Shown: in pieces, positions 53,020 to 61,586 of the stretch
How the letters are laid out: each line of letters starts with the position of its first letter
Numbering within the stretch: position 1 is the first letter of the stretch
NCBI GenBank assembly: GCA_023419315.1
Contig: JAEZYE010000024.1
Location: 105,699 to 169,698 of the forward strand
Reading direction: 5' to 3'
Source of the DNA: Pseudomonadota bacterium
GTDB lineage: Bacteria > Pseudomonadota > Gammaproteobacteria > Xanthomonadales > Xanthomonadaceae
Length of the DNA stretch: 64,000 nt
Notes under the pieces: model-generated
What the model was told of the DNA's origin: nothing
Seen by the model: the letters and a program-made list of their open reading frames with translations, nothing else
Database searches by the model: none
Program-made: the position numbers and the translations under genes

Positions 53020-55250
53020 GTGCGCAGCCCGTAAATCCGAACCTGCCGCCGGATCACGTCACCGTCTTCATCGACGGCGTCGAACTCGCGGCGCCGAAGG
53101 GTTCCATGATCATCCAGGCCGCCGACAAGGCCGGCATTCCGATCCCGCGTTTCTGCTATCACGAGAAACTGCCGATCGCCGCCAACTGCCGCATGTGCCT
53201 GGTGGATGTCGAGAAGATGCCCAAGCCGGCGCCGGCCTGCGCCACGCCGGTCATGGATGGCATGAAAATCGCCACGCGCAGCGAAAAGGCATTGAAGTCG
53301 CAGCGCAACGTCATGGAGTTCCTGCTGATCAACCACCCGCTGGATTGCCCGATCTGCGATCAGGGCGGCGAGTGCGAACTGCAGGATCTCTCACTTGGCT
53401 ACGGCCGTTCGGTGAGCCGCTTCCAGGAACGCAAGCGCGTCGTGCCGGACGAGGACATCGGTCCGCTGGTCGCCACGGAAATGACCCGCTGCATCCAGTG
53501 CACGCGCTGCGTCCGTTTCACCGCCGACATCGCGGGTACCTACGAACTGGGCGGCATGTATCGCGGTGAAAACCTGCAAATTGGCACCTATGACGGCAAG
53601 CCGCTGACGACCGAACTTTCCGGCAACGTCATCGACGTCTGCCCGGTCGGCGCGCTGACCAACAAGGTGTTCCAGTTCCGCGCACGCCCGTGGGAACTGA
53701 TTGCGCGGGAATCCATCGGCTACCACGACGCGATGGGCTCGAACCTGTTCTTCCATTCCCGCCGTGGCCAGGTGCTGCGCGCGGTTCCGCGCGAGAACGA
53801 AGCGGTCAACGAGTGCTGGCTGTCCGATCGCGATCGCTATTCGCACCAGGGTCTCTACAGCGACGATCGCGCGATCAAGCCGCTGCAGAAGATCAATGGC
53901 GAGTGGCGGGAGGTTTCCTGGGCCGACGGTCTTGCCGCCGCCGCCGCCATCCTGCGCGAGCAGGGCGGCGACGATCTGGGCGTGCTCGTGCATCCGGCGA
54001 CCTCGAACGAAGAGGGCGCGCTGCTGGCGCGGCTTGCTTCGGGACTGGGAAGCGGCAATCTCGATCACCGCATCAACAATCGCGACTTCTCCGATGGCGC
54101 AGTGGCCGAAGCCTTCCAGGCGCCGGTCGCGGACATCGAAAAAGCCGACGTCATCATCGTGTTCGGCAGCAATATCCGCCACGAATTGCCGTTGCTGCAC
54201 CAGCGCATCCGCAAGGCGCAGCGCAAGGGCGCGAAAGTCCATGTCGTCAATCCGGTCGACTTCGATTTCGCGTTCGGCATCGCAGGCAAGCACATCGCGC
54301 CGCCGTCCAGTCTGGCCGCCGCGTTGAATGACGCCGCACTGCAGGATGTGGCGAAGTCCGGCAACTATGCCGTGCTGCTGGTGGGCGGCCTGGTGGAAAA
54401 CCATCCGCAAGCCGCGACGCTGCGTTCGGCGGCCCGCGATTTCGCCGCCGCGACGGGTGCGAAGCTGTGCCGCATTCCGCAGGGCGCCAACGCCATCGGC
54501 CTGGCCCGACAGGGCGTGCTGCCCTCGCGACGCGATGTCGCCGGCATGTTCGCCGAGCCGCGCAAGGCCTACGTCATCTACGGCATCGAGCCGGGTCTGG
54601 ATTTTGCGGACACGCCGGCCTCGGCGCGTGCACTGTCGGCTGCGAAGGTGGTGGCGTTCAGTCACTTCGCCTGCAAGTCGACGCGCGATTTCGCGGACGT
54701 GATCCTGCCGATTGGTGCGTTGCCGGAAATCGAAGCGACCCTGACGAATCTGGATGGTGTCGACCAGCACACGCAGGCTGCCGGCAAACTGCCGGGCGAA
54801 GCACGCGAAGGCTGGCGTGTCCTGCGTGCATTGGGTGGTGAGCTCCAGTTGCCGTCGTTCGATTTCACTGATCTCGCCGGCGTGCGCGCATTGATGGGCA
54901 CCGCGCCGCAGGTTGCGTTGGCCAAGTCGGCCACGCCGTCGGTTTCCGGTGAGGGCCTGGAACTGGCGGTCAGTGCCGCGATCTATCGCACCGACGGCAC
55001 GGTCCGCCGAGCCGAAGCCTTGCAGGCGCATCCGCTCAACACGGGCGCGCGCCTGGTACTGAATCCGGCCGACGCGCAGCAGGCCGGCGTTGCCGAAGGC
55101 CGCATGGCGAAAGTCGGCGCCGCCAACGGCACCGCGACGCTGCCGGTCGTGGTCGATGCGCGCGTGGCCCAAGGGTGTGCCTGGATTGAGAGTGGCTACG
55201 GCGCGACCGCGCCGCTGGGCGCCGGACGTGTGACGGTGGTGAGCGCATGA
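53016..55250 (+). CDS. nuoG: NADH-quinone oxidoreductase subunit G
   Basis: NuoG (75-kDa homologue) passes electrons along the peripheral arm. In the 744-residue protein the N-terminal [2Fe-2S] N1b ligands are in RFCYHEKLPIAANCRMCLVD and PACATPV. N5 is HPLDCPICDQGGEC, and N4 is CIQCTRCVRF with CPVGAL. A molybdopterin-oxidoreductase-like C-terminal domain without cofactor follows. The extra N7 cluster ligands of E. coli NuoG are absent: the equivalent region reads ESIGYHDAMGSN with no cysteines. It overlaps nuoF and nuoH by 4 bp each. Confidence 0.97.
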   Translation: MSAQPVNPNLPPDHVTVFIDGVELAAPKGSMIIQAADKAGIPIPRFCYHEKLPIAANCRMCLVDVEKMPKPAPACATPVMDGMKIATRSEKALKSQRNVMEFLLINHPLDCPICDQGGECELQDLSLGYGRSVSRFQERKRVVPDEDIGPLVATEMTRCIQCTRCVRFTADIAGTYELGGMYRGENLQIGTYDGKPLTTELSGNVIDVCPVGALTNKVFQFRARPWELIARESIGYHDAMGSNLFFHSRRGQVLRAVPRENEAVNECWLSDRDRYSHQGLYSDDRAIKPLQKINGEWREVSWADGLAAAAAILREQGGDDLGVLVHPATSNEEGALLARLASGLGSGNLDHRINNRDFSDGAVAEAFQAPVADIEKADVIIVFGSNIRHELPLLHQRIRKAQRKGAKVHVVNPVDFDFAFGIAGKHIAPPSSLAAALNDAALQDVAKSGNYAVLLVGGLVENHPQAATLRSAARDFAAATGAKLCRIPQGANAIGLARQGVLPSRRDVAGMFAEPRKAYVIYGIEPGLDFADTPASARALSAAKVVAFSHFACKSTRDFADVILPIGALPEIEATLTNLDGVDQHTQAAGKLPGEAREGWRVLRALGGELQLPSFDFTDLAGVRALMGTAPQVALAKSATPSVSGEGLELAVSAAIYRTDGTVRRAEALQAHPLNTGARLVLNPADAQQAGVAEGRMAKVGAANGTATLPVVVDARVAQGCAWIESGYGATAPLGAGRVTVVSA

Positions 55251-56338
55251 ACGAGTTGTTGATCAATGCGGTGGGTCCGCTGCGCGAATGGTTTTTCGCG
55301 CTGGGCGACATCGGTATCGCTTTGTGGATCGTGCTGAAGATCCTGGCGATCGCCGTGCCGGTCATCATCGCGGTGGCGTTCTATGTCGTGTGGGAACGCA
55401 AGCTGATTGGCTGGATGCACGTGCGCCACGGTCCGATGTACGTCGGCATGGGCATCTTCCAGGCCTTCGCCGACGTGTTCAAGCTGCTCTTCAAGGAAGT
55501 GATCCAGCCGAGCAGCGCGCAGAAGACGATGTACATCCTCGCGCCGCTGATCACGCTGGCGCCGGCATTCGCCGCGTGGGCCGTGGTGCCGTTCGATGCC
55601 AAGCTCGTACTGTCGAACGCCAACGCGGGCCTGCTGTACCTGCTGGCGATGACCTCGCTGGGCGTGTACGGCATCATCATCGCCGGCTGGGCATCGAACT
55701 CGAAGTACGCGTTCCTCGGTGCGATGCGTTCGGCCGCGCAGGTGGTTTCCTACGAAATCGCGATGGGCTTCGCGCTGGTCGGGGTGCTGATCGCCGCGGG
55801 CAGCCTCAACCTGAGCGACATCGTGATGGCGCAGGCCGGCAACAACGGCCTGTTCGAATGGTTCTGGCTGCCGCTGTTCCCGCTCTTCATCGTGTACTGG
55901 GTGTCCGGCGTCGCCGAAACCAACCGCTCGCCGTTCGACGTGGTCGAAGGCGAATCGGAAATCGTCGCAGGCCACATGGTCGAGTATTCGGGTGCGGCGT
56001 TCGCGCTGTTCTTCCTGGCCGAATACGCCAACATGATCCTGGTCAGCTTCCTGGTCTCACTCTTCTTCCTGGGCGGCTGGCTGAGCCCGCTGCAGGGCTG
56101 GATCACGGCCGATGTTTCTCCGTGGGTCAACTGGATCTGGGTGGGTGGCTGGCCCTGGCTGCTGATGAAGGTGCTGTTCTTCGCCAGCGCGTATATCTGG
56201 TTCCGCGCGAGTTTCCCGCGCTACCGCTACGACCAGATCATGCGCCTCGGCTGGAAGGTCTTCATTCCGCTGACGATCTTCTGGATCGCGGTGACGGCGT
56301 TGCTGGTTTTCTTTGGCGTGTTCGAGAAGGGTGTCTGA
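55247..56338 (+). CDS. nuoH: NADH-quinone oxidoreductase subunit H
   Basis: NuoH is the membrane subunit that forms the quinone entry tunnel at the base of the peripheral arm. The 363-residue protein has eight or so helices and the conserved loop ERKLIGWMHVRHGPMYVG. It also has EVIQPSSAQKTMYILAP, YEIAMGFALVGVLIAAG, and the strongly conserved VSGVAETNRSPFDVVEGESE. FRASFPRYRYDQIMRLGWK lies near the C-terminus. The ATG overlaps the nuoG stop. nuoI follows after 4 bp. Confidence 0.98.
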   Translation: MNELLINAVGPLREWFFALGDIGIALWIVLKILAIAVPVIIAVAFYVVWERKLIGWMHVRHGPMYVGMGIFQAFADVFKLLFKEVIQPSSAQKTMYILAPLITLAPAFAAWAVVPFDAKLVLSNANAGLLYLLAMTSLGVYGIIIAGWASNSKYAFLGAMRSAAQVVSYEIAMGFALVGVLIAAGSLNLSDIVMAQAGNNGLFEWFWLPLFPLFIVYWVSGVAETNRSPFDVVEGESEIVAGHMVEYSGAAFALFFLAEYANMILVSFLVSLFFLGGWLSPLQGWITADVSPWVNWIWVGGWPWLLMKVLFFASAYIWFRASFPRYRYDQIMRLGWKVFIPLTIFWIAVTALLVFFGVFEKGV

Positions 56339-56342
56339 CGTA

Positions 56343-56831
56343 ATGAACAAGGTCATCCATTACTTCAAGAGCCTGATGCTGCTGGAACTCCTGGGCGGCT
56401 TGTGGCTGACGTTGAAGTACGCGTTCAAGCCCAAGTACACGATGATGTACCCGATGGAGAAGTTCCCGCAGTCGCCGCGGTTCCGCGGCCTGCATGCGCT
56501 TCGCCGCTATCCGAATGGCGAGGAACGCTGCATCGCCTGCAAGCTGTGCGAGGCGGTCTGCCCGGCGCTCGCCATCACGATCGACTCGGCGCCGCGCGAA
56601 GACGGTACGCGTCGCACGACCCGCTACGACATCGACCTGTTCAAGTGCATCTACTGCGGTTTCTGCGAGGAAAGCTGCCCGGTTGACTCGATCGTCGAAA
56701 CGCATGTCCTGGAATACCACTTCGACAAGCGTGGCCAGAACATCGTCACCAAGCCGCAGCTGCTGGCGCTGGGCGATCGGCTGGAAGCCGAAATCGCCGA
56801 GCGTCGCGCCGCCGACGCCGCATTCCGCTGA
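56343..56831 (+). CDS. nuoI: NADH-quinone oxidoreductase subunit I
   Basis: NuoI carries the two [4Fe-4S] clusters N6a and N6b. The 162-residue protein has two ferredoxin motifs, CIACKLCEAVCPALAI and CIYCGFCEESCPVDSI, after an amphipathic N-terminal region (FKSLMLLELLGGLWLTLKYAF) that lies on the membrane surface. The ATG at 56343 (MNKVIHYFKS) is preferred to in-frame upstream residues overlapping nuoH. Confidence 0.98.
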   Translation: MNKVIHYFKSLMLLELLGGLWLTLKYAFKPKYTMMYPMEKFPQSPRFRGLHALRRYPNGEERCIACKLCEAVCPALAITIDSAPREDGTRRTTRYDIDLFKCIYCGFCEESCPVDSIVETHVLEYHFDKRGQNIVTKPQLLALGDRLEAEIAERRAADAAFR

Positions 56832-56841
56832 GGTCCGAGAA

Positions 56842-57480
56842 ATGGATTGGGTAAATATCGCTTTCTGGATCTTCGCCGCCACGGCCGTCGTTGCCGCAGG
56901 TGCGGTGATCAGCGTGCGCAACCCGGTGCACGCCGTGCTGTGCCTCATCCTGACGTTCTTCTCGATCGCATGCGTGTGGTTGCTGGTGGGGGCCGAGTTC
57001 CTCGGTGTCGCACTGATCCTCGTGTATGTCGGCGCGGTGATGGTGTTGTTCCTGTTCGTCGTCATGATGCTCGACATCGATGTCGCGAAGCTGCGTGAAG
57101 GCTGGGTCCGGTTCCTGCCGGTGGGCCTGGTCGTGGCCGTCGCGATGCTGGTGCAGATGCTGATGCTGATCGGCATCAAGGCGCGCTCCGTGACCGCGTT
57201 CCCGGACAACGCTGCGGCTGCCGCGGCGGATGTCTCGAACACCACGTGGCTCGCGCGCACCCTGTTCACCAAGTTCCTGCTGCCGTTCGAATTCGCGGCC
57301 GTCATCCTGACCGTCGCCGTCGTCGCGGCGGTGATGCTGACGCTGCGCAAGCGCGAAGGCACCAAGCACCAGGATCCTTCGGAGCAGTCGCGCGTGAAGG
57401 CGTCGGATCGTCTGCGCATGGTCAAGATGCAGGCCGAAAAGCCCGCTCGCGCCGTCAACGAAGGGGAGGGCAACGCATGA
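56842..57480 (+). CDS. nuoJ: NADH-quinone oxidoreductase subunit J
   Basis: NuoJ is a five-helix membrane subunit whose third helix holds a pi-bulge involved in coupling. The 212-residue protein starts MDWVNIAFWIFAATAVVAAG and includes SVRNPVHAVLCLILTFF and GAEFLGVALILVYVGAVMVLFLFVVMMLDID, the most conserved segment. It has a charged C-terminal tail of about 35 residues (KREGTKHQDPSEQ onward). The start is set 10 bp after the nuoI stop. Its stop overlaps nuoK (ATGA). Confidence 0.97.
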   Translation: MDWVNIAFWIFAATAVVAAGAVISVRNPVHAVLCLILTFFSIACVWLLVGAEFLGVALILVYVGAVMVLFLFVVMMLDIDVAKLREGWVRFLPVGLVVAVAMLVQMLMLIGIKARSVTAFPDNAAAAAADVSNTTWLARTLFTKFLLPFEFAAVILTVAVVAAVMLTLRKREGTKHQDPSEQSRVKASDRLRMVKMQAEKPARAVNEGEGNA

Positions 57481-57782
57481 TCAGCCTGGGTCACCTGCTG
57501 GCGCTCGGCGCCGTGCTGTTCTGCATCAGCCTGGCCGGCATCTTCCTCAACCGGAAGAATGTCATCGTGCTGCTGATGTCGATCGAACTGATGCTGCTGT
57601 CGGTCAACATCAACTTCGTTGCGTTCTCGCGCGAACTCGGCGATGCCGCCGGCCAGATTTTCGTGTTCTTCATCCTCACGGTGGCCGCCGCGGAAGCGGC
57701 GATCGGCTTGGCCATCCTGGTCACCCTGTTCCGTACCCGGCGCACGATTGACGTGGCCGAAGTCGATTCGCTCAAAGGCTGA
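57477..57782 (+). CDS. nuoK: NADH-quinone oxidoreductase subunit K
   Basis: NuoK is a three-helix antiporter-like subunit of complex I. The 101-residue protein has helices around residues 4-22, 28-48 and 60-85. The conserved membrane glutamates used in proton transfer are in LLMSIELMLLSVNINF (Glu36-like) and VAAAEAAIGLAILV (Glu72-like). The length is normal. nuoL starts 7 bp after its stop. Confidence 0.98.
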   Translation: MISLGHLLALGAVLFCISLAGIFLNRKNVIVLLMSIELMLLSVNINFVAFSRELGDAAGQIFVFFILTVAAAEAAIGLAILVTLFRTRRTIDVAEVDSLKG

Positions 57783-57789
57783 TGCATCC

Positions 57790-60024
57790 ATGACAGGTCT
57801 GGAACCCATTGCCGCGCTGCCGGCCATTTCCAAGCATGTGCTGCTGGCCATCGTGCTGGCGCCGCTGCTGGGCAGCGCCATCGCCGGTCTGTTCGGTCGC
57901 CAGGTCGGCCGTGCGGGCGCGCATATCGTCACCATCCTGGGCGTCGCCGTCAGCTGCGCGCTTTCCTGCTGGGTGCTGTACCAGCTGGTCGGGCAGGGCG
58001 CGTCGCCGTTCAACCAGAACGTCTACACGTTCTTCCAGGTCGGCAATTTCGGTGCGCATGTCGGCTTCATGATCGACAAGCTGACGGCGATGATGATGGT
58101 CGTCGTCACGTTCGTGTCGTTGCTGGTGCATATCTACACCATCGGCTACATGGCCGAGGATCCCGGCTACCAGCGCTTCTTCAGCTACATCTCGCTGTTC
58201 ACCTTCAGCATGTTGATGCTGGTGATGAGCAACAACTTCCTCCAGTTGTTCTTCGGCTGGGAAGCGGTCGGCCTGGTGTCCTACCTGCTGATCGGCTTCT
58301 GGTTCAAGCGACCGACAGCGATCTTCGCGAACCTCAAGGCGTTCCTGGTCAACCGCGTGGGCGACTTCGGTTTCCTGCTGGGCATCGCCGCGGTGCTGTT
58401 CCTGTTCGGCACGTTGGACTACGCGACGGTCTTCGCGAACGCCACCTTGCTCCCGGGCGGACAGATGCCGGTGTGGTCGGGCGCGATCACCTTGTTCGGC
58501 AACACCTGGCAGGTGTTGAGCGAGCCGGTGGTCTGGTCGAGTGCCACCGTGATCTGCATCTGCCTGTTCATCGGTGCAATGGGCAAGTCCGCGCAGGTGC
58601 CGCTGCATGTGTGGCTGCCGGATTCGATGGAAGGCCCGACCCCCATCTCCGCGCTGATCCACGCCGCGACGATGGTGACTGCCGGCATCTTCATGGTCGC
58701 GCGCATGTCGCCGTTGTTCGAGCTGTCGCAGACGGCGCTGGATTTCGTGCTCTTCATCGGTGCGACGACGGCGTTCTTCACCGGCCTCATCGGTATCGTG
58801 CAATACGACATCAAACGTGTCGTCGCGTACTCCACGCTCTCGCAGCTGGGCTACATGACGGTGGCGCTGGGCGCGTCGGCCTACTCGGCCGCCGTGTTCC
58901 ATCTGATGACGCATGCGTTCTTCAAGGCGTTGCTGTTCCTGGCCGCCGGTTCCGTGATCATCGGCATGCATCACGAGCAGGACATGCGCCGCATGGGTGG
59001 CCTGCGCAAGTACATGCCGATCACGTTCATCACCAGCCTGATCGGCACGCTGGCCCTGGTGGGCACGCCGTTCTTCTCCGGTTTCTACTCGAAGGACACG
59101 ATCATCGAGGCGGTGGCGGAGCATCAGCACAAGGCTGGCGAGTTCGCCGAGAAGGTCAGCGAGCTCGGCGCGATGGCGCAGGGCATCAATGGCCCGAGCG
59201 AGTGGGTGGCCCACTACGCCTACTGGGCGGTGCTGCTGGGCGTGTTCGTCACCAGTTTCTACAGCTTCCGCCTGCTGTACCTGACCTTCTTCGGCAAGGA
59301 GCGTTTCCGCGACGGGCATGACGCGCACGGTCACGATCACCATGACGAGGCGCATGGACATGATGCGCATGCGGACGGGCACCACGACGACCACGGTCAT
59401 CACGGCGTGCACGAGCCGCACGAATCGCCTTGGGTGGTGACGCTGCCGCTGATCCTGCTGGCGATCCCGTCGATCTTCATCGGCTTCTTCACCATTGGTC
59501 CGATGCTGTTCGGCACCGACTGGACCGGTCATCACGAGCAGACGCCGTTCTTCCTTGGCGCCATCGATTTCATCGTGCCCGCCTCGGATACCGTCGCCGC
59601 ATTGAAGGCGGAGTTCTGGCACGGCCCCGTGAAGTACGCGCTGCATGGCATGCAGGCGCCGCCGTTCTGGCTGGCGTTGGCGGGCTTCGCGCTGGCGACG
59701 TTCCTGTACCTGTTCAAGCCGGAACTCCCGGGCCGCCTGCGCAACATGTTCTCCTGGCCGGTGCGCGTTCTCGAGAACAAATACGGCATGGACACGCTCT
59801 GGATCGAAGGTCTGGCCGGCGGCGGCGTCAAGCTGGGCAAGGCGTCGCGTGCGGTCGACACCCACCTCATCGACGGTGTCGCCGTGAACGGCAGCGCGCG
59901 CCTGGTGGATCTGGCCGCGAACCTGTTGCGCCGTACGCAGTCCGGCTTCCTCTATCACTACGCCTTCGCGATGATTCTCGGCCTGATTGCACTGTTGGCC
60001 GTGCTCATTCGGTTTTGGCAGTAA
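57790..60024 (+). CDS. nuoL: NADH-quinone oxidoreductase subunit L
   Basis: NuoL is the distal antiporter-like proton-pumping subunit with the long lateral helix. The 744-residue protein has about sixteen membrane helices. Key residues appear in FFGWEAVGLVSYLLIGFW (conserved Glu), IGAMGKSAQVPLHVWLPDSMEGPTP (Lys) and LMTHAFFKALLFLAAG (His and Lys). A histidine-rich insertion occurs at about residues 508-546 (59311-59428), with 15 His interspersed with Asp and Gly in a soluble loop. The ATG at 57790 (MTGLEPIAALP) is chosen over upstream in-frame residues overlapping nuoK. Confidence 0.97.
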   Translation: MTGLEPIAALPAISKHVLLAIVLAPLLGSAIAGLFGRQVGRAGAHIVTILGVAVSCALSCWVLYQLVGQGASPFNQNVYTFFQVGNFGAHVGFMIDKLTAMMMVVVTFVSLLVHIYTIGYMAEDPGYQRFFSYISLFTFSMLMLVMSNNFLQLFFGWEAVGLVSYLLIGFWFKRPTAIFANLKAFLVNRVGDFGFLLGIAAVLFLFGTLDYATVFANATLLPGGQMPVWSGAITLFGNTWQVLSEPVVWSSATVICICLFIGAMGKSAQVPLHVWLPDSMEGPTPISALIHAATMVTAGIFMVARMSPLFELSQTALDFVLFIGATTAFFTGLIGIVQYDIKRVVAYSTLSQLGYMTVALGASAYSAAVFHLMTHAFFKALLFLAAGSVIIGMHHEQDMRRMGGLRKYMPITFITSLIGTLALVGTPFFSGFYSKDTIIEAVAEHQHKAGEFAEKVSELGAMAQGINGPSEWVAHYAYWAVLLGVFVTSFYSFRLLYLTFFGKERFRDGHDAHGHDHHDEAHGHDAHADGHHDDHGHHGVHEPHESPWVVTLPLILLAIPSIFIGFFTIGPMLFGTDWTGHHEQTPFFLGAIDFIVPASDTVAALKAEFWHGPVKYALHGMQAPPFWLALAGFALATFLYLFKPELPGRLRNMFSWPVRVLENKYGMDTLWIEGLAGGGVKLGKASRAVDTHLIDGVAVNGSARLVDLAANLLRRTQSGFLYHYAFAMILGLIALLAVLIRFWQ

Positions 60025-60068
60025 TGCCCGGCAATGACGCCCTGGCGCTGAACTAACGGATATCTCTC

Positions 60069-61580
60069 GTGTCGAACTGGCCTTTGCTAAGCACTCTGAT
60101 CTGGCTGCCGATTCTCGGCGGTGCGCTGGTCCTTGCCTTGGGGAACCGTCGCGCCAATGCCGCCCGCTGGGTGGCGCTCGGTGTGGCGCTGCTGACCTTC
60201 GTGGCGAGCCTGCCGCTGTTGACGGGATTCGACTTCGCCAATCCCGGCATGCAGTTCGTTGAACGCCATGCGTGGATTCCGACCTTCAACATCTGGTACG
60301 CGCTCGGCGCCGATGGCATCTCCGTCGCGCTGATCGTGCTGACGACGCTGACGACGGTGCTGGCGCTGATCGGTGCGTGGACCTCGGTCGAGAAGCGCGT
60401 GAGCCAGCATGTGGCGGCCTTCCTGTTCCTCGAAGGCTTGATGGTCGGCGTGTTCTGCGCGCTCGATGCGATGCTGTTCTATGTCTTCTTCGAAGGCATG
60501 CTGATCCCGATGTTCCTGATCATCGGTGTCTGGGGCGGTCCACGTCGCATCTACGCTTCGATCAAGTTCTTCCTGTACACGTTCCTCGGCTCGGTGTTCA
60601 TGCTGATCGGGTTGATCTACCTGTACCTGAAGAGCGGCAGCTTCGCGCTTTCGGATCTGTATGCGCTTCCGTTGAATGCCAAGGAGCAGACCTGGCTCTT
60701 CTTCGCTTTCCTGATCGCATTCGCGGTCAAGGTGCCGATGTTCCCGGTGCACACGTGGCTGCCGGATGCCCACGTGGAAGCGCCGACAGCCGGCTCCGTC
60801 ATCCTGGCTGCAATCATGCTGAAGATTGGCGGCTACGGATTCCTCCGTTTCAGTCTGCCGATCGTGCCGGACGCCGGCCACGAGTTCGCGATGTTCGTCA
60901 TCGTGCTTTCGCTGATCGGCGTGGTGTATGTGGGCCTGGTCGCGCTGGTGCAGGACGACATGAAGAAGCTCATCGCGTACTCGTCCGTTTCGCACATGGG
61001 CTTCGTCACGCTGGGCATCTTCATTGCGTTCGCGCTGGTGCGTGACCAGGGCAACCTGGATGGCGCACGCCTCGGCCTGCAGGGCGCGATGATGCAGATG
61101 ATTTCGCATGGCTTCGTGTCCGGTGCGATGTTCTCCTGTGTCGGCGTGCTGTACGACCGCATGCACACCCGCATGATCAAGGATTACGGCGGCGTGGCGA
61201 ATGTCATGCCCTGGTTCGCGGTGTTCTTCGTCCTGTTCGGCATGGCTAATTCCGGCCTGCCGGGCACAAGCGGCTTCGTTGGCGAGTTCATGGTCATCGT
61301 GGCCAGTTTCCAGCAGCATCCGTTCATTGCCCTGCTGGCAGCGCTCACGCTGATCATCGGCGCCGCGTACACGCTGTGGCTGATCAAGCGCGTGCTGTAC
61401 GGCGAAGTCGCCAACTCGCACGTGGCCGAGCTCAAGGACATCAATGCCCGCGAAGTGCTGGTGCTGGGCGTGTTCGCGCTGGGCGTGCTGGCGATCGGTG
61501 TCTATCCCAAGCCGCTTTCCGATCTGATGGAACCGTCGATTGCGCAACTGGCGATGCAGCTCGCCAACAGCAAGCTGTAA
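60069..61580 (+). CDS. nuoM: NADH-quinone oxidoreductase subunit M
   Basis: NuoM is the middle antiporter-like proton pump subunit. The 503-residue protein starts with GTG at 60069 (MSNWPLLSTLIWLPILGG). It has ALDAMLFYVFFEGMLIPMFLIIGVWGG with the conserved Glu, FAVKVPMFPVHTWLPDAHVEAPTAGSVIL with the pump Lys and the HTWLPDAHVEAP signature, and IAYSSVSHMGFVTLGIF. Fourteen membrane helices are expected. It lies 44 bp after nuoL, slightly more than other gaps in this operon. Confidence 0.98.
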   Translation: MSNWPLLSTLIWLPILGGALVLALGNRRANAARWVALGVALLTFVASLPLLTGFDFANPGMQFVERHAWIPTFNIWYALGADGISVALIVLTTLTTVLALIGAWTSVEKRVSQHVAAFLFLEGLMVGVFCALDAMLFYVFFEGMLIPMFLIIGVWGGPRRIYASIKFFLYTFLGSVFMLIGLIYLYLKSGSFALSDLYALPLNAKEQTWLFFAFLIAFAVKVPMFPVHTWLPDAHVEAPTAGSVILAAIMLKIGGYGFLRFSLPIVPDAGHEFAMFVIVLSLIGVVYVGLVALVQDDMKKLIAYSSVSHMGFVTLGIFIAFALVRDQGNLDGARLGLQGAMMQMISHGFVSGAMFSCVGVLYDRMHTRMIKDYGGVANVMPWFAVFFVLFGMANSGLPGTSGFVGEFMVIVASFQQHPFIALLAALTLIIGAAYTLWLIKRVLYGEVANSHVAELKDINAREVLVLGVFALGVLAIGVYPKPLSDLMEPSIAQLAMQLANSKL

Positions 61581-61586
61581 GGAAGA

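Noticed and set aside
59311..59428. CAT/CAC-rich stretch as a DNA tandem repeat or CRISPR-like array
   Set aside because: It has no regular repeat unit and is in frame within nuoL, so it is a coding His-rich loop.
57772..59958. 728-codon open frame antisense to nuoL
   Set aside because: Its His/Arg/Asp-rich composition mirrors nuoL codons; no homology pattern.
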